Shown here piece by piece: positions 4,933 to 12,989 of a stretch of 12,989 bases of DNA. A program made the position numbers and the translations under genes. The notes under the pieces are model-generated. The model was not told the DNA's origin and made no database searches. It was given only the letters and a program-made list of their open reading frames with translations. Each line of letters begins with the position of its first letter. The first letter of the stretch is position 1. Origin of the DNA: an uncultured bacterium (GTDB lineage Bacteria > Actinomycetota > Coriobacteriia > Coriobacteriales > Coriobacteriaceae); NCBI GenBank assembly GCA_905215225.1, contig CAJMPM010000014.1:1-12989 (forward strand). The letters run 5' to 3'.

Positions 4933-7763
4933 TGGCTGCCAAACTCATCGATCTTTCCTTTACGCTCAACGGCCGCAAGGTCAAGGTTCAGATTGCCCCC
5001 GACACCATGCTCTTTTCGCTTTTGCGTGAGCAGGGTTGCGCGTCGGTGCGCTGCGCCTGCGAAACCACCAACTGCGGTCTGTGCACGGTATGGCTCGACG
5101 GCGACCCGGTGCTGAGCTGCTCGGTTCCCGCCGCGCGTGTCGAGGGCCGCTCCATCACCACGCTCGAGGGCCTCAAGGCCGAGTCCGAGGCGCTCGCCCG
5201 CGCGATGGCTGCCGAAGGCGCCGAGCAGTGCGGTTTTTGCGCCCCCGGCCTCATCATGAACGTGCTGGCGCTCGCTCGCGCCGCCAAGGAGGACCCGAGC
5301 CTCGTCGCCACGCGCGAGGAGCTCTCGCGCCAGCTCGCCGGCAATCTGTGCCGTTGCAGCGGCTACGAGAGCCAGCTGCGCGCCATCGTGCGCTTCCTCA
5401 ACGAGTCCGGCGTGCAGGTGGGCTTTGAGATGCCCGAGCTGCCGGTCAACGACACCAGCTGCGACGGCGTCTCGTACAAGCAGATCACCCACAAGCAGCC
5501 CAAGAAGGACTCGAAGGCCCTGCTCGAGGGACGTCCCGTCTACACGGGCGACCTGGTGCCCGCCGGCGCCCTGATCGTCAAGCTCAAACGCAGTCCCTAT
5601 GCCCGCGCCAAGATCCGCTCCATCGATACATCGCGCGCCCTGAAGGTGCCCGGCGTGGTGGGCGTCTACACCTACGAGGACGTGCCCCAGCGCCGCTTTA
5701 CCATCGCCGGCCAGAGCTATCCACAGCCGAGTCCTTACGACCGCCTGATCCTCGAGAACCTGGTGCGCTACCAAAACGAGGAGGTGGCGATCGTCGCCGC
5801 CGAGTCCGAGGAGGCCGCCGACAAGGCGCTCAAGCTCATCAAGGTCGACTACGAGGTGCTCGAGCCCCTGCTCGACTTTACCCAGGCACTCGATAACGAC
5901 ATCGTTGTCCACCCCGAGGGCGACGTGACCTTTATGTTCCCGCAGGGCGGCGACGTTGCTCGCAACTTGGTGTGCAGCGGTACCAGCGATTTAGGTGACC
6001 TTGACGAGGCCTTCGCCCAGAGTGACATCGTCTTTGAGCGCACCTACACCAGCCAGGCCACGCAGACCGCGCCCATGGAGACCTTCCGCGCCTTCGCGAC
6101 GACCGACGCGTTCGGACGTATCTCGGTGACTACCTCCACGCAGGTGCCCTTCCACGTGCGCCGCATGGTCGCACAGTCGCTCGACATTCCGCAGTCGCAG
6201 GTGCAGGTAATTAAGCCGCGCATCGGCGGCGGCTTTGGCTCCAAGCAGACGGGCTGCTGCGAGATCTTCGTTGCGTTCGTGACCCAGCAGACCGGCCGTC
6301 CGAGCTACTGCTGCTACACCCGCGAGGAGACCATCACTGCGGGCAACTCGCGCCACCAGATGCAGATGACCGTTAAGCTGGGCGCCATGAACGACGGCAC
6401 TATCACGGCCATCGACCTGCACACGCTGTCCAACGCCGGTGCGTATGGCGAGCACGCCACCACGACGATCGGCCTTTCGGGGCACAAGAGCCTGCCGATT
6501 TACAACCATGTGAAGGCGAGCCGCTTTAGCTGGGACGCCGTCTACACCAATACCAACCGCGGCGGCGCGTATCGCGGCTACGGTGCCACCCAGGGCCAGT
6601 TTGCCGTGGAGAGCGCCGTCAACGAGCTTGCCGACATGCTGCACATGGATCCCGCCGACCTGCGCCTTAAAAACATCGTGCGCGAGGGCGAGGTCATGCC
6701 GCAGTACTACAACGAGAAACTCAACGCCTGCGCGCTCGACCGCTGCCTGCTGCGCGCGATGGATATGATCGGCTGGCGCGACAAGCCGCTGGCCGTGGAC
6801 CTGGGCGACCGCGTGCGCGCTCTGGGCTGCGCGCTCACCATGCAGGGCTCGGGCATCTCCAACGTGGATATCGCCGGCATCGACATGCGCCTGGAAGAGG
6901 ACGGCTTTATTACCATCGGCACCGGCGCCACCGATAACGGCATGGGCGTCGACACGATCCTGGCGCAGATTGCCGCCGAGGAGCTGGGCGTGGAGAGCTC
7001 GCTGATCGTGGGGCGCGGCGTGGACACCGACGTGTCGCCGTTCGATGCTGGCTCGTACGCGAGCTCGGGCACGTACGTGACGGGCCTTGCCGCCAAGAAC
7101 GCCGCGACCGAGCTGCGTGAGAAGATCTGCGCAAAGGCCGCCCAGATGTGGGACGTGGACGCCGCCGATGTGGTCTTCGATGGCCAGTACGTGCGCCTGT
7201 CCGACGAGCGTGCCGCGCGCGAGCAGAACCGCTACCTCACGCTGCGCGACTTTGCCAACCTGTGCGTCAAGAACATCGCGGGCGGCGACGCGCTCACCTC
7301 GCATGCCTCTGCCTGCCTGCCCGTTTCGCCCCCGCCGTTTATGGCCGGCATTGCCGAGGTCGAGGTCGACAAGGCTACCGGCAAGGTGACTGTTGTGGAC
7401 TATGCGGCGGCCGTGGACTGCGGCACCGTGATCAACGAGGCACTCGCGCGCGTCCAGGCCGAGGGCGGCATTGCCCAGGGTATCGGCCACGCGCTCTACG
7501 AGATCGTCGAGCACGACGACCGCGGTCGCCTGCGCACCGGCAACTTTATGAGCTACAAGCTGCCCACGCGCCTGGATATCGGCAGCATTCGCGTGGCCTT
7601 TGAGCCGAGCTACGAGCCGACGGGCCCGTTTGGCGCCAAGTCGATCGGCGAGGTCGTCATCAACACGCCGCTCGCCGCCGTGGCCTCGGCCGTCGCGCAC
7701 GCCACCGGCCACCAGGTTCGCTCGCTGCCGATCACGCCCGAGAAGGCCCTGCTGGGGGAGTAG
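4932..7763 (+). CDS. Molybdenum hydroxylase, fused 2Fe-2S and molybdopterin-binding subunit (XdhD-like, probable selenium-dependent type)
   Basis: This 943-residue protein joins the small iron-sulfur and large molybdenum subunits of xanthine dehydrogenase-family enzymes in one chain. Residues 1-160 carry both 2Fe-2S clusters: Cys43, 48, 51 and 63 (plant ferredoxin type), then Cys100, 103, 140 and 142. The Mo domain from about 200 contains GQSYPQPSPYDR (260-271), IGGGFGSKQ (431-439), AYRGYGA (546-552) and GAKSIGE (901-907), whose Glu907 aligns with the family's catalytic glutamate. Arg548 matches the position of the substrate-contacting arginine of bovine xanthine oxidase. Architecture and motifs agree best with E. 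coli XdhD, usually placed with selenium-dependent hydroxylases; unlike XdhD, its first Fe-S site is intact. The substrate is unknown: a purine is plausible, not shown. It overlaps the FAD-subunit gene by one base and ends before a terminator. Confidence 0.88.
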   Translation: MAAKLIDLSFTLNGRKVKVQIAPDTMLFSLLREQGCASVRCACETTNCGLCTVWLDGDPVLSCSVPAARVEGRSITTLEGLKAESEALARAMAAEGAEQCGFCAPGLIMNVLALARAAKEDPSLVATREELSRQLAGNLCRCSGYESQLRAIVRFLNESGVQVGFEMPELPVNDTSCDGVSYKQITHKQPKKDSKALLEGRPVYTGDLVPAGALIVKLKRSPYARAKIRSIDTSRALKVPGVVGVYTYEDVPQRRFTIAGQSYPQPSPYDRLILENLVRYQNEEVAIVAAESEEAADKALKLIKVDYEVLEPLLDFTQALDNDIVVHPEGDVTFMFPQGGDVARNLVCSGTSDLGDLDEAFAQSDIVFERTYTSQATQTAPMETFRAFATTDAFGRISVTTSTQVPFHVRRMVAQSLDIPQSQVQVIKPRIGGGFGSKQTGCCEIFVAFVTQQTGRPSYCCYTREETITAGNSRHQMQMTVKLGAMNDGTITAIDLHTLSNAGAYGEHATTTIGLSGHKSLPIYNHVKASRFSWDAVYTNTNRGGAYRGYGATQGQFAVESAVNELADMLHMDPADLRLKNIVREGEVMPQYYNEKLNACALDRCLLRAMDMIGWRDKPLAVDLGDRVRALGCALTMQGSGISNVDIAGIDMRLEEDGFITIGTGATDNGMGVDTILAQIAAEELGVESSLIVGRGVDTDVSPFDAGSYASSGTYVTGLAAKNAATELREKICAKAAQMWDVDAADVVFDGQYVRLSDERAAREQNRYLTLRDFANLCVKNIAGGDALTSHASACLPVSPPPFMAGIAEVEVDKATGKVTVVDYAAAVDCGTVINEALARVQAEGGIAQGIGHALYEIVEHDDRGRLRTGNFMSYKLPTRLDIGSIRVAFEPSYEPTGPFGAKSIGEVVINTPLAAVASAVAHATGHQVRSLPITPEKALLGE

Positions 7764-7787
7764 CGGGTCAGCGAACAAGTCGTAATT

Positions 7788-7817
7788 GGCGGGGCGGGGC
7801 AACTCGCCCCGCCTTTT
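7788..7817 (+). terminator. Intrinsic terminator of the molybdenum hydroxylase operon
   Basis: GGCGGGGCG (7788-7796) pairs with CGCCCCGCC (7805-7813), followed by TTTT. A second register, GGCGGGGC (7793-7800) with GCCCCGCC (7806-7813), is also possible and gives a tighter 5-base loop. Confidence 0.85.
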
Positions 7818-7875
7818 GCACTCGTGGTGAGGTCGTGAGCCTGTAAAACGTGTGCGTGCGCTTGCCGTTCGTATC

Positions 7876-7884
7876 TGCTATCAT
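7876..7884 (+). promoter_or_regulatory. Possible extended -10 promoter of tRNA-Leu
   Basis: TGCTATCAT fits the extended -10 pattern and lies 19 bp before the mature tRNA 5' end. An alternating purine/pyrimidine stretch (7848-7861) covers the -35 position instead of a recognisable hexamer. Confidence 0.4.
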
Positions 7885-7903
7885 TCCTAGTCTGTGCGCT
7901 CAT

Positions 7904-7987
7904 GCGGGCGTGGCGGAATTGGCAGACGCGCCAGATTTAGGTTCTGGTGGGATTCCCGTGAAGGTTCGAGTCCTTTCGCCCGCACCA
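7904..7987 (+). tRNA. tRNA-Leu (anticodon TAG)
   Basis: The 84-nt cloverleaf has acceptor strands GCGGGCG/CGCCCGC, discriminator A and an encoded CCA. The anticodon stem CCAGA/TCTGG encloses TTTAGGT with anticodon TAG at 7938-7940, reading CUA and probably other CUN codons. A class II variable arm (TGGGATTCCCGT) and the T-loop TTCGAGT are present. It lies between the hydroxylase terminator and tig. Confidence 0.95.
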
Positions 7988-7995
7988 ACGCACCC

Positions 7996-8025
7996 GCGTC
8001 GGCTTATGCCCTCGCGACGCTTGTT
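7996..8025 (+). terminator. Weak hairpin after tRNA-Leu, possible terminator
   Basis: GCGTCG (7996-8001) and CGACGC (8015-8020) form a 6-bp stem followed by TTGTT. The U-tract is poor, so read-through into tig is possible. A tig promoter may also lie here: TTGCAT (8024-8029) and GATAAG (8048-8053), 18 bp apart. Confidence 0.25.
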
Positions 8026-8065
8026 GCATAAAGGTACCAGCACCTCAGATAAGCTGGGCAGTATG

Positions 8066-8071
8066 AGGAGG
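8066..8071 (+). promoter_or_regulatory. Shine-Dalgarno of tig, overlapping an upstream in-frame ATG
   Basis: A perfect AGGAGG lies directly behind an in-frame ATG at 8063, making that ATG an unlikely start. It is three bases before GTG 8075 and six before TTG 8078, so translation probably begins at one of these rare start codons. Confidence 0.6.
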
Positions 8072-8077
8072 AACGTG

Positions 8078-9376
8078 TTGAACATCACCGCTTCTGACGT
8101 CAAGGACGCCAAGCTCACCGCTACGGTCACCATCCCGGCCGCCGACGTCGACGCCGCGATCAAGAAGGCCTACAAGGACACCGCCAAGAAGTACCGCTTC
8201 CCGGGCTTCCGCGCCGGTAAGGCTCCCCGTCCGGTCATCGACTCCGCTCTTGGCGCCGAGGCTACCCTCGCTCAGGCCACCAACGACCTGATCGCCGCCA
8301 ACGAGCCCGCCGTCCTCAACGAGCTGGACATCGTCCCCACCAAGAACGGTGACTACAAGGAGCTCGACCTCGCCAAGGATCACGAGGACTACACCTACAC
8401 CGTCGAGTTCTCCCTGCGTCCCGCTGCTGAGCTCTCCTCCTTCGACGCTGTCGAGATCGAGATGCCCCCCGCGGAGGTCACCGAGTCCGAGATCAACAAC
8501 CAGGTCGAGATGCTTCTCAACTACCGTGCCACCTTCGAGGACGTCGAGGGTCGCGCCGTCGAGGCCGAGGACTACGTCACCGTCGACCTCAAGGCCGTCG
8601 AGAACGCCGACAACTTTGCCGCCGAGGGCCGCATGCTCATCGCCGGTAGCGACAGCAACCCCAAGGAGTTCAACGAGGCCCTGATCGGTGCCAACGTTGA
8701 CGACGTCAAGACCGTCACCTGGACCGACGAGGTCGAGGAGGGCGAGGAGGCCGAGACCCACACCGTCGAGGTCACCGTTAAGGGCATCAAGGTCCGCAAC
8801 ACCCCCGAGCTCACCGACGAGCTTGTCAAGTCCGACTTTGGCTTCGACAGCATTGACGCTATGCGCGACGCTATCAAGATCGAGATCGAGCAGGACAAGG
8901 CTTCCCGCCTCCCGGCCGAGAAGGAGAACCGTTGCGTCTCCGCTCTCGCCGAGCGCCTGCAGCTCGACGAGATGGACGCCGACTACGAGCAGTCCGTCTT
9001 TGAGGAGCTTGGCCAGAACTTCCTGTCCAACCTCGCTGCCCGCGGCATGACGCTGGACACCTGGCTGCCCGCTTCCGGCCTGACCATGGAGCAGTTCATC
9101 GGCGACCTGCACAAGCAGGCCAACGACGTCGCCCGTGAGTCCCTGGCTCTCGACGCCCTCGCCCGCGAGCTCAAGATCGAGGTCACCGAGGACGACATCA
9201 ACGCCGAGTTCGAGAAGGCTGGCGTCAAGGACGTCGAGGCTTCCAAGGCCGAGTTCATCGCTGATGGCCGCATGCCTGCTGTCCGCGAGTCCATCCGTCG
9301 CTCCAAGGCCGTCGACCACCTGGTCGAGAACGCCAAGGTGACCGAGGTCGACGAGACCGCCAAGGACGCCGAGTAA
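8078..9376 (+). CDS. tig: Trigger factor, ribosome-associated chaperone and prolyl isomerase
   Basis: The 432-residue product equals the E. coli trigger factor length if TTG 8078 is the start. It binds the ribosome exit tunnel and shields nascent chains. The ribosome-docking signature GFRAGKAP is at residues 43-50, with Gly43-Phe44-Arg45 at the E. coli numbering, which supports this start over GTG 8075 or ATG 8063. An acidic middle region (about 150-245) occupies the place of the FKBP-like isomerase domain. The helical C-terminal chaperone arms follow (about 245-420), ending in an acidic tail. The frame is open through the upstream tRNA-Leu, so earlier starts are excluded. Codon use is extremely biased towards C-ending codons (GAC, GTC, CTC, GCC), as expected for an abundant protein. 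clpP follows 163 bp downstream. Confidence 0.93.
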   Translation: MNITASDVKDAKLTATVTIPAADVDAAIKKAYKDTAKKYRFPGFRAGKAPRPVIDSALGAEATLAQATNDLIAANEPAVLNELDIVPTKNGDYKELDLAKDHEDYTYTVEFSLRPAAELSSFDAVEIEMPPAEVTESEINNQVEMLLNYRATFEDVEGRAVEAEDYVTVDLKAVENADNFAAEGRMLIAGSDSNPKEFNEALIGANVDDVKTVTWTDEVEEGEEAETHTVEVTVKGIKVRNTPELTDELVKSDFGFDSIDAMRDAIKIEIEQDKASRLPAEKENRCVSALAERLQLDEMDADYEQSVFEELGQNFLSNLAARGMTLDTWLPASGLTMEQFIGDLHKQANDVARESLALDALARELKIEVTEDDINAEFEKAGVKDVEASKAEFIADGRMPAVRESIRRSKAVDHLVENAKVTEVDETAKDAE

Positions 9377-9452
9377 TTCTCGCCACCTTGCCCGCGAGCG
9401 CATGCGTGCGCCCGTGATGGGGTAAAGTTATACACCGGTTATCCGGTTGCTT

Positions 9453-9499
9453 CGTACGGTGCCAGCCAATGCATAGCATGCGGGCACCGTACGTTTATC
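9453..9499 (+). promoter_or_regulatory. Perfect 11-bp inverted repeat between tig and clpP: tig terminator or clpP leader hairpin
   Basis: CGTACGGTGCC (9453-9463) and GGCACCGTACG (9483-9493) pair perfectly around a 19-base loop and are followed by TTTATCT. It may end tig transcription, although the U-tract is interrupted. TAAAGT/TTATAC at 9423-9433 could be a -10 for clpP, in which case the hairpin lies in the clpP 5' leader. A direct repeat CCGGTT-AT-CCGGTT (9435-9448) sits just upstream. Confidence 0.5.
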
Positions 9500-9539
9500 T
9501 AGAACCAATTTGGTCCGCAAGAGAGAAATGGAGATGCGT

Positions 9540-10160
9540 ATGATCGCTAAGTTCGATTCCGCCCTCGTGCCATACGTTATCGAGCAGACGCCGCGCGGCG
9601 AGCGCAGCTACGATATCTATTCGCGCCTGCTCAACGACCGCATCATCTTCTTGGGCGAGGAGATCAACTCCGTCAGCGCCAACCTGGTCGTTGCCCAGCT
9701 GCTGCATCTTGAGAGCCAGGATGCCGAGAAGGATATCTCGCTCTACATCAATTCGCCCGGCGGCGAGGTTTACTCCGGCCTGGCGATTCTTGACACCATG
9801 AACTTTATTAAGCCGCAGGTCTCCACCATCTGCGTTGGTATGGCCGCGTCTATGGCCGCCGTGCTGCTTTCGGCCGGCGCCAAGGGCAAGCGCTTCTGCC
9901 TGCCGCACTCCAAGGTCATGATTCACCAGCCCAGCGGCGGTGCCCAGGGCCAGCAGACCGAGATCGAGATCGTGGCCGAGGAGATCAAGAAGACCCGTCG
10001 CGAGCTCAACCAGATCCTGTCCGACGCCTCGGGCCAGCCCATCGAGAAGGTCCAGGCCGATACCGAGCGCGACAACTACCTGACCGCTGCCGAGGCCCTC
10101 GACTACGGTCTGATCGACCGTATCGTCACCTCGCGCGACCTCGCCGCGAAGGACGCCTAG
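9540..10160 (+). CDS. clpP: ClpP, ATP-dependent protease proteolytic subunit
   Basis: This 206-residue serine peptidase is close to E. coli ClpP (207) in length and sequence. It forms the double-ring degradation chamber that works with ClpX, encoded next. The catalytic triad is Ser104 (in GMAASMA), His129 (MIHQP) and Asp178 (TERDNYL), with the same spacing as in E. coli. SPGG (72-75) is the oxyanion-region glycine motif, and YDIYSRLL lies near the axial N-terminus. ATG 9540 is chosen because GGAG (9530-9533) is six bases upstream; ATG 9534 with GAGAG is a close alternative, and 9528 is less likely. The N-terminus is short, without an extended propeptide. The stop is one base before the clpX ATG, so the pair is cotranscribed and probably coupled. 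Confidence 0.95.
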   Translation: MIAKFDSALVPYVIEQTPRGERSYDIYSRLLNDRIIFLGEEINSVSANLVVAQLLHLESQDAEKDISLYINSPGGEVYSGLAILDTMNFIKPQVSTICVGMAASMAAVLLSAGAKGKRFCLPHSKVMIHQPSGGAQGQQTEIEIVAEEIKKTRRELNQILSDASGQPIEKVQADTERDNYLTAAEALDYGLIDRIVTSRDLAAKDA

Positions 10161-10161
10161 G

Positions 10162-11571
10162 ATGGCCGGTAACATGCAGGACAACTTCGACGAGAACGGC
10201 AACCCCATCCGCTGCTCCTTTTGCGGAAAAGAGCAGGGACAGGTTCGCCGCCTTGTAAAGGGCCCTACCAACATCTTTATCTGCGACGAGTGCGTTGCCG
10301 CCTGCTCTGAGATTTTGGAGGAGTCGCTGGCTTCGGACTTTATGGACGCTGCCCGCAACGGCAAGCTGCCGGGCTTCCTCAACGACCACGGCCAGGCTGC
10401 ATCTCAGCCCGCCGTGGACCCCGAGGCCGAGGGCTTTGAGCTCGAGGACGACGCCCGCCAGGTCATTACGCATGTGCCGACGCCGCACGAGATCTATGAC
10501 GAGCTTTCGGCCTATGTTATGGGCCAGGAGGACGCCAAGCGTGCCATGTCGGTTGCCGTGTACAACCATTACCGCCGCGTGATCGAGGGCGGCGCTGCGC
10601 TTTCGGCCTTTGACGACGGCTTGGACTCGCAGCTCGACAATGATATGGACGAGGTAGAGCTCGCCAAGTCCAACATTTTGCTGCTCGGTCCCACCGGTAC
10701 CGGTAAGACGCTGCTCGCCCAGACGCTCGCACGTATCCTCGAGGTGCCGTTTGCCATCGCCGACGCCACCGCGCTCACCGAGGCCGGTTACGTGGGCGAG
10801 GATGTGGAGAACATCCTGCTCAAGCTCATCAATGCCGCCGATGGCGATATTGAGCGCGCGCAGGTCGGCATTATCTACGTGGACGAGATCGACAAGATCG
10901 CCCGCAAGGCCGAGAACCTCTCCATCACCCGCGATGTTTCGGGCGAGGGCGTTCAGCAGGCGCTGCTTAAGATCCTTGAGGGCACGGTGGCAAGCGTTCC
11001 GCCCACCGGCGGCCGCAAGCATCCCCAGCAGGAGCTGCTGCAGATCGATACGACCAACATCCTGTTTATCTGCGGCGGTGCCTTTGTGGGTCTGGACAAG
11101 ATCATCGCCGACCGCGTGGGCAACAAGGGCGTGGGCTTTAACTCCGAGATCGCCGGTCCCACCTCGGTCGCCGAGACCGACCTGCTGCGTCAGGTGCTCC
11201 CGCAGGACCTCAACGCCTTTGGCATGATCCCCGAGTTTGTGGGACGTACGCCTGTCGTCACCCAGACGCAGGCGCTCGATGAGGACGACCTGGTGTCGAT
11301 CCTGACCGAGCCCAAGAACGCCGTGGTGCGCCAGTACCGCAAGATGTTCCAGCTCGAGGACGTTGAGCTTGAGTTTGAGGACGCCGCTCTGCACGAGATC
11401 GCCCGTATGGCGCTTGCCCGCAAGACTGGCGCCCGCGGCCTGCGCTCCATCTGCGAGGACGTGCTGCAGCAGACGATGTTCGACCTCCCCAGCGAGGAGG
11501 GTGTCGCCAAGGTCATCGTGACCGAAGCCTCCGTAAAGGGCGAAGAACAGCCCCAACGCATCTACGGATAA
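10162..11571 (+). CDS. clpX: ClpX, ATP-dependent unfoldase of the ClpXP protease
   Basis: The 469-residue AAA+ protein unfolds substrates and feeds them into ClpP. The N-terminal zinc-binding domain has Cys18, Cys21, Cys41 and Cys44. The ATPase core has Walker A GPTGTGKT (176-183) and Walker B IIYVDEID (237-244). Substrate-handling loops are visible: the pore loop GYVG (209-212) and the RKH loop (285-287). The ClpP-docking loop is VGF (324-326) in place of the IGF of E. coli. A sensor-2 type GARGLRS lies near 423-429. An acidic linker of about 50 residues separates the zinc domain from the ATPase core. The gene begins one base after the clpP stop and is followed by a strong terminator. Family assignment is certain; the VGF loop is a mild variant. 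Confidence 0.96.
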   Translation: MAGNMQDNFDENGNPIRCSFCGKEQGQVRRLVKGPTNIFICDECVAACSEILEESLASDFMDAARNGKLPGFLNDHGQAASQPAVDPEAEGFELEDDARQVITHVPTPHEIYDELSAYVMGQEDAKRAMSVAVYNHYRRVIEGGAALSAFDDGLDSQLDNDMDEVELAKSNILLLGPTGTGKTLLAQTLARILEVPFAIADATALTEAGYVGEDVENILLKLINAADGDIERAQVGIIYVDEIDKIARKAENLSITRDVSGEGVQQALLKILEGTVASVPPTGGRKHPQQELLQIDTTNILFICGGAFVGLDKIIADRVGNKGVGFNSEIAGPTSVAETDLLRQVLPQDLNAFGMIPEFVGRTPVVTQTQALDEDDLVSILTEPKNAVVRQYRKMFQLEDVELEFEDAALHEIARMALARKTGARGLRSICEDVLQQTMFDLPSEEGVAKVIVTEASVKGEEQPQRIYG

Positions 11572-11592
11572 ACCAGCCAAAAACGTGTTTGC

Positions 11593-11630
11593 AAATAGCC
11601 TCCGACCACCCGCGGTCGGAGGCTATTTTA
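11593..11630 (+). terminator. Intrinsic terminator of clpPX
   Basis: A 15-bp perfect stem, 11593-11607 with 11614-11628, contains AGCCTCCGACC/GGTCGGAGGCT and a 6-base loop. It ends in TTTT, with AAA on the left side, so it could also work in the opposite direction. Confidence 0.92.
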
Positions 11631-11657
11631 TAGATACGCAATAACCCCAACTACCTG

Positions 11658-11666
11658 TGCTATTCT
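11658..11666 (+). promoter_or_regulatory. Possible extended -10 promoter of valS
   Basis: TGCTATTCT fits the extended -10 pattern. Transcription from here gives a leader of about 110 nt that includes the hairpin at 11723-11762. No -35 is obvious. Confidence 0.4.
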
Positions 11667-11722
11667 GTGTGTTTGTTTAAGCCTCAGCGAAGTCATATCA
11701 GACTGAAGGAATCGATACCTAA

Positions 11723-11776
11723 GGGGAAGAATGTAGGCCCTGGCGGGCCTACATTCCTCCCCGGCGGGACAGGGAG
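11723..11776 (+). promoter_or_regulatory. valS leader hairpin, with a competing pairing to the ribosome site
   Basis: The left arm at 11723-11740 (begins GGGG, ends GTAGGCCC) pairs with the right arm 11745-11762 through 17 of 18 positions around a TGGC loop. There is no T-run, so it is not a standard terminator. The right-arm end CTCCC (11757-11761) can instead pair with GGGAG (11772-11776), the valS Shine-Dalgarno. The two structures exclude each other, which would suit translational control. No T-box consensus or specifier loop is recognised. It could equally be a dispersed palindrome. Confidence 0.4.
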
Positions 11777-11782
11777 AGATAT

Positions 11783-12989
<1,207 letters not shown>

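Noticed and set aside
1888..7763. A selenoprotein with an in-frame TGA and SECIS hairpin
   Set aside because: The genes in this stretch read through with ordinary codons and end in TAA or TAG. I saw no conserved-cysteine position replaced by TGA.
7850..8077. N-terminal extension of trigger factor from 7850
   Set aside because: The frame merely passes through tRNA-Leu by chance; the extension has no domain and no ribosome site.
9377..9539. CIRCE or CtsR operator before clpP
   Set aside because: Neither TTAGCACTC/GAGTGCTAA nor a GGTCAAA tandem repeat is present.
11631..11782. T-box riboswitch upstream of valS
   Set aside because: No GGGTGGnACCGCG-type T-box, no Stem I or specifier loop, and the leader is too short. 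The hairpin there is described on its own terms.

Overview
The window is GC-rich, densely coding and reads almost entirely on the + strand. Gene content, codon use and protein sequences suggest a member of the Coriobacteriia, most like Collinsella. That placement rests on resemblance recalled from memory, not on a search.

Layout. (a) 1-1872 holds selenocysteine and molybdenum cofactor functions: the C-terminal part of selB, the selenocysteine tRNA gene selC (anticodon TCA) with its own extended -10 promoter and terminator, and mobA. (b) 1888-2283 is a small DUF3343 (putative Se/S carrier) protein with an unusual cysteine-rich N-terminus. (c) 2541-3896 is gdhA, a stand-alone glutamate dehydrogenase gene with a strong terminator. 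(d) 4018-7763 is a two-gene unit for a molybdenum hydroxylase of the xanthine dehydrogenase family: a FAD subunit, then a fused 2Fe-2S/molybdenum subunit resembling E. coli XdhD. (e) 7904-7987 is tRNA-Leu(TAG). (f) 8078-11571 is the proteostasis block tig, clpP, clpX. (g) 11783 to the window end is the start of valS, behind a leader with a long hairpin.

How they fit together. SelB, tRNA-Sec and MobA are what a Sec-containing, bis-MGD formate dehydrogenase would need. The DUF3343 protein and the XdhD-like hydroxylase fit the second bacterial use of selenium, as a labile selenium atom in molybdenum hydroxylases. The left half can therefore be read as a selenium/molybdenum neighbourhood interrupted by gdhA. 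The right half is conserved housekeeping: trigger factor folds nascent chains, ClpXP degrades proteins, and ValRS charges tRNA-Val.

Main oddities. The first ~55 residues of the selB frame look like a periplasmic amino-acid-binding protein rather than SelB. A 9-bp palindrome encloses a dispersed-repeat-like core after the DUF3343 gene. Perfect or near-perfect hairpins precede clpP and valS. Five promoters look like extended -10 types without a clear -35. None of the nine visible stop codons is TGA, although the locus decodes UGA as selenocysteine.
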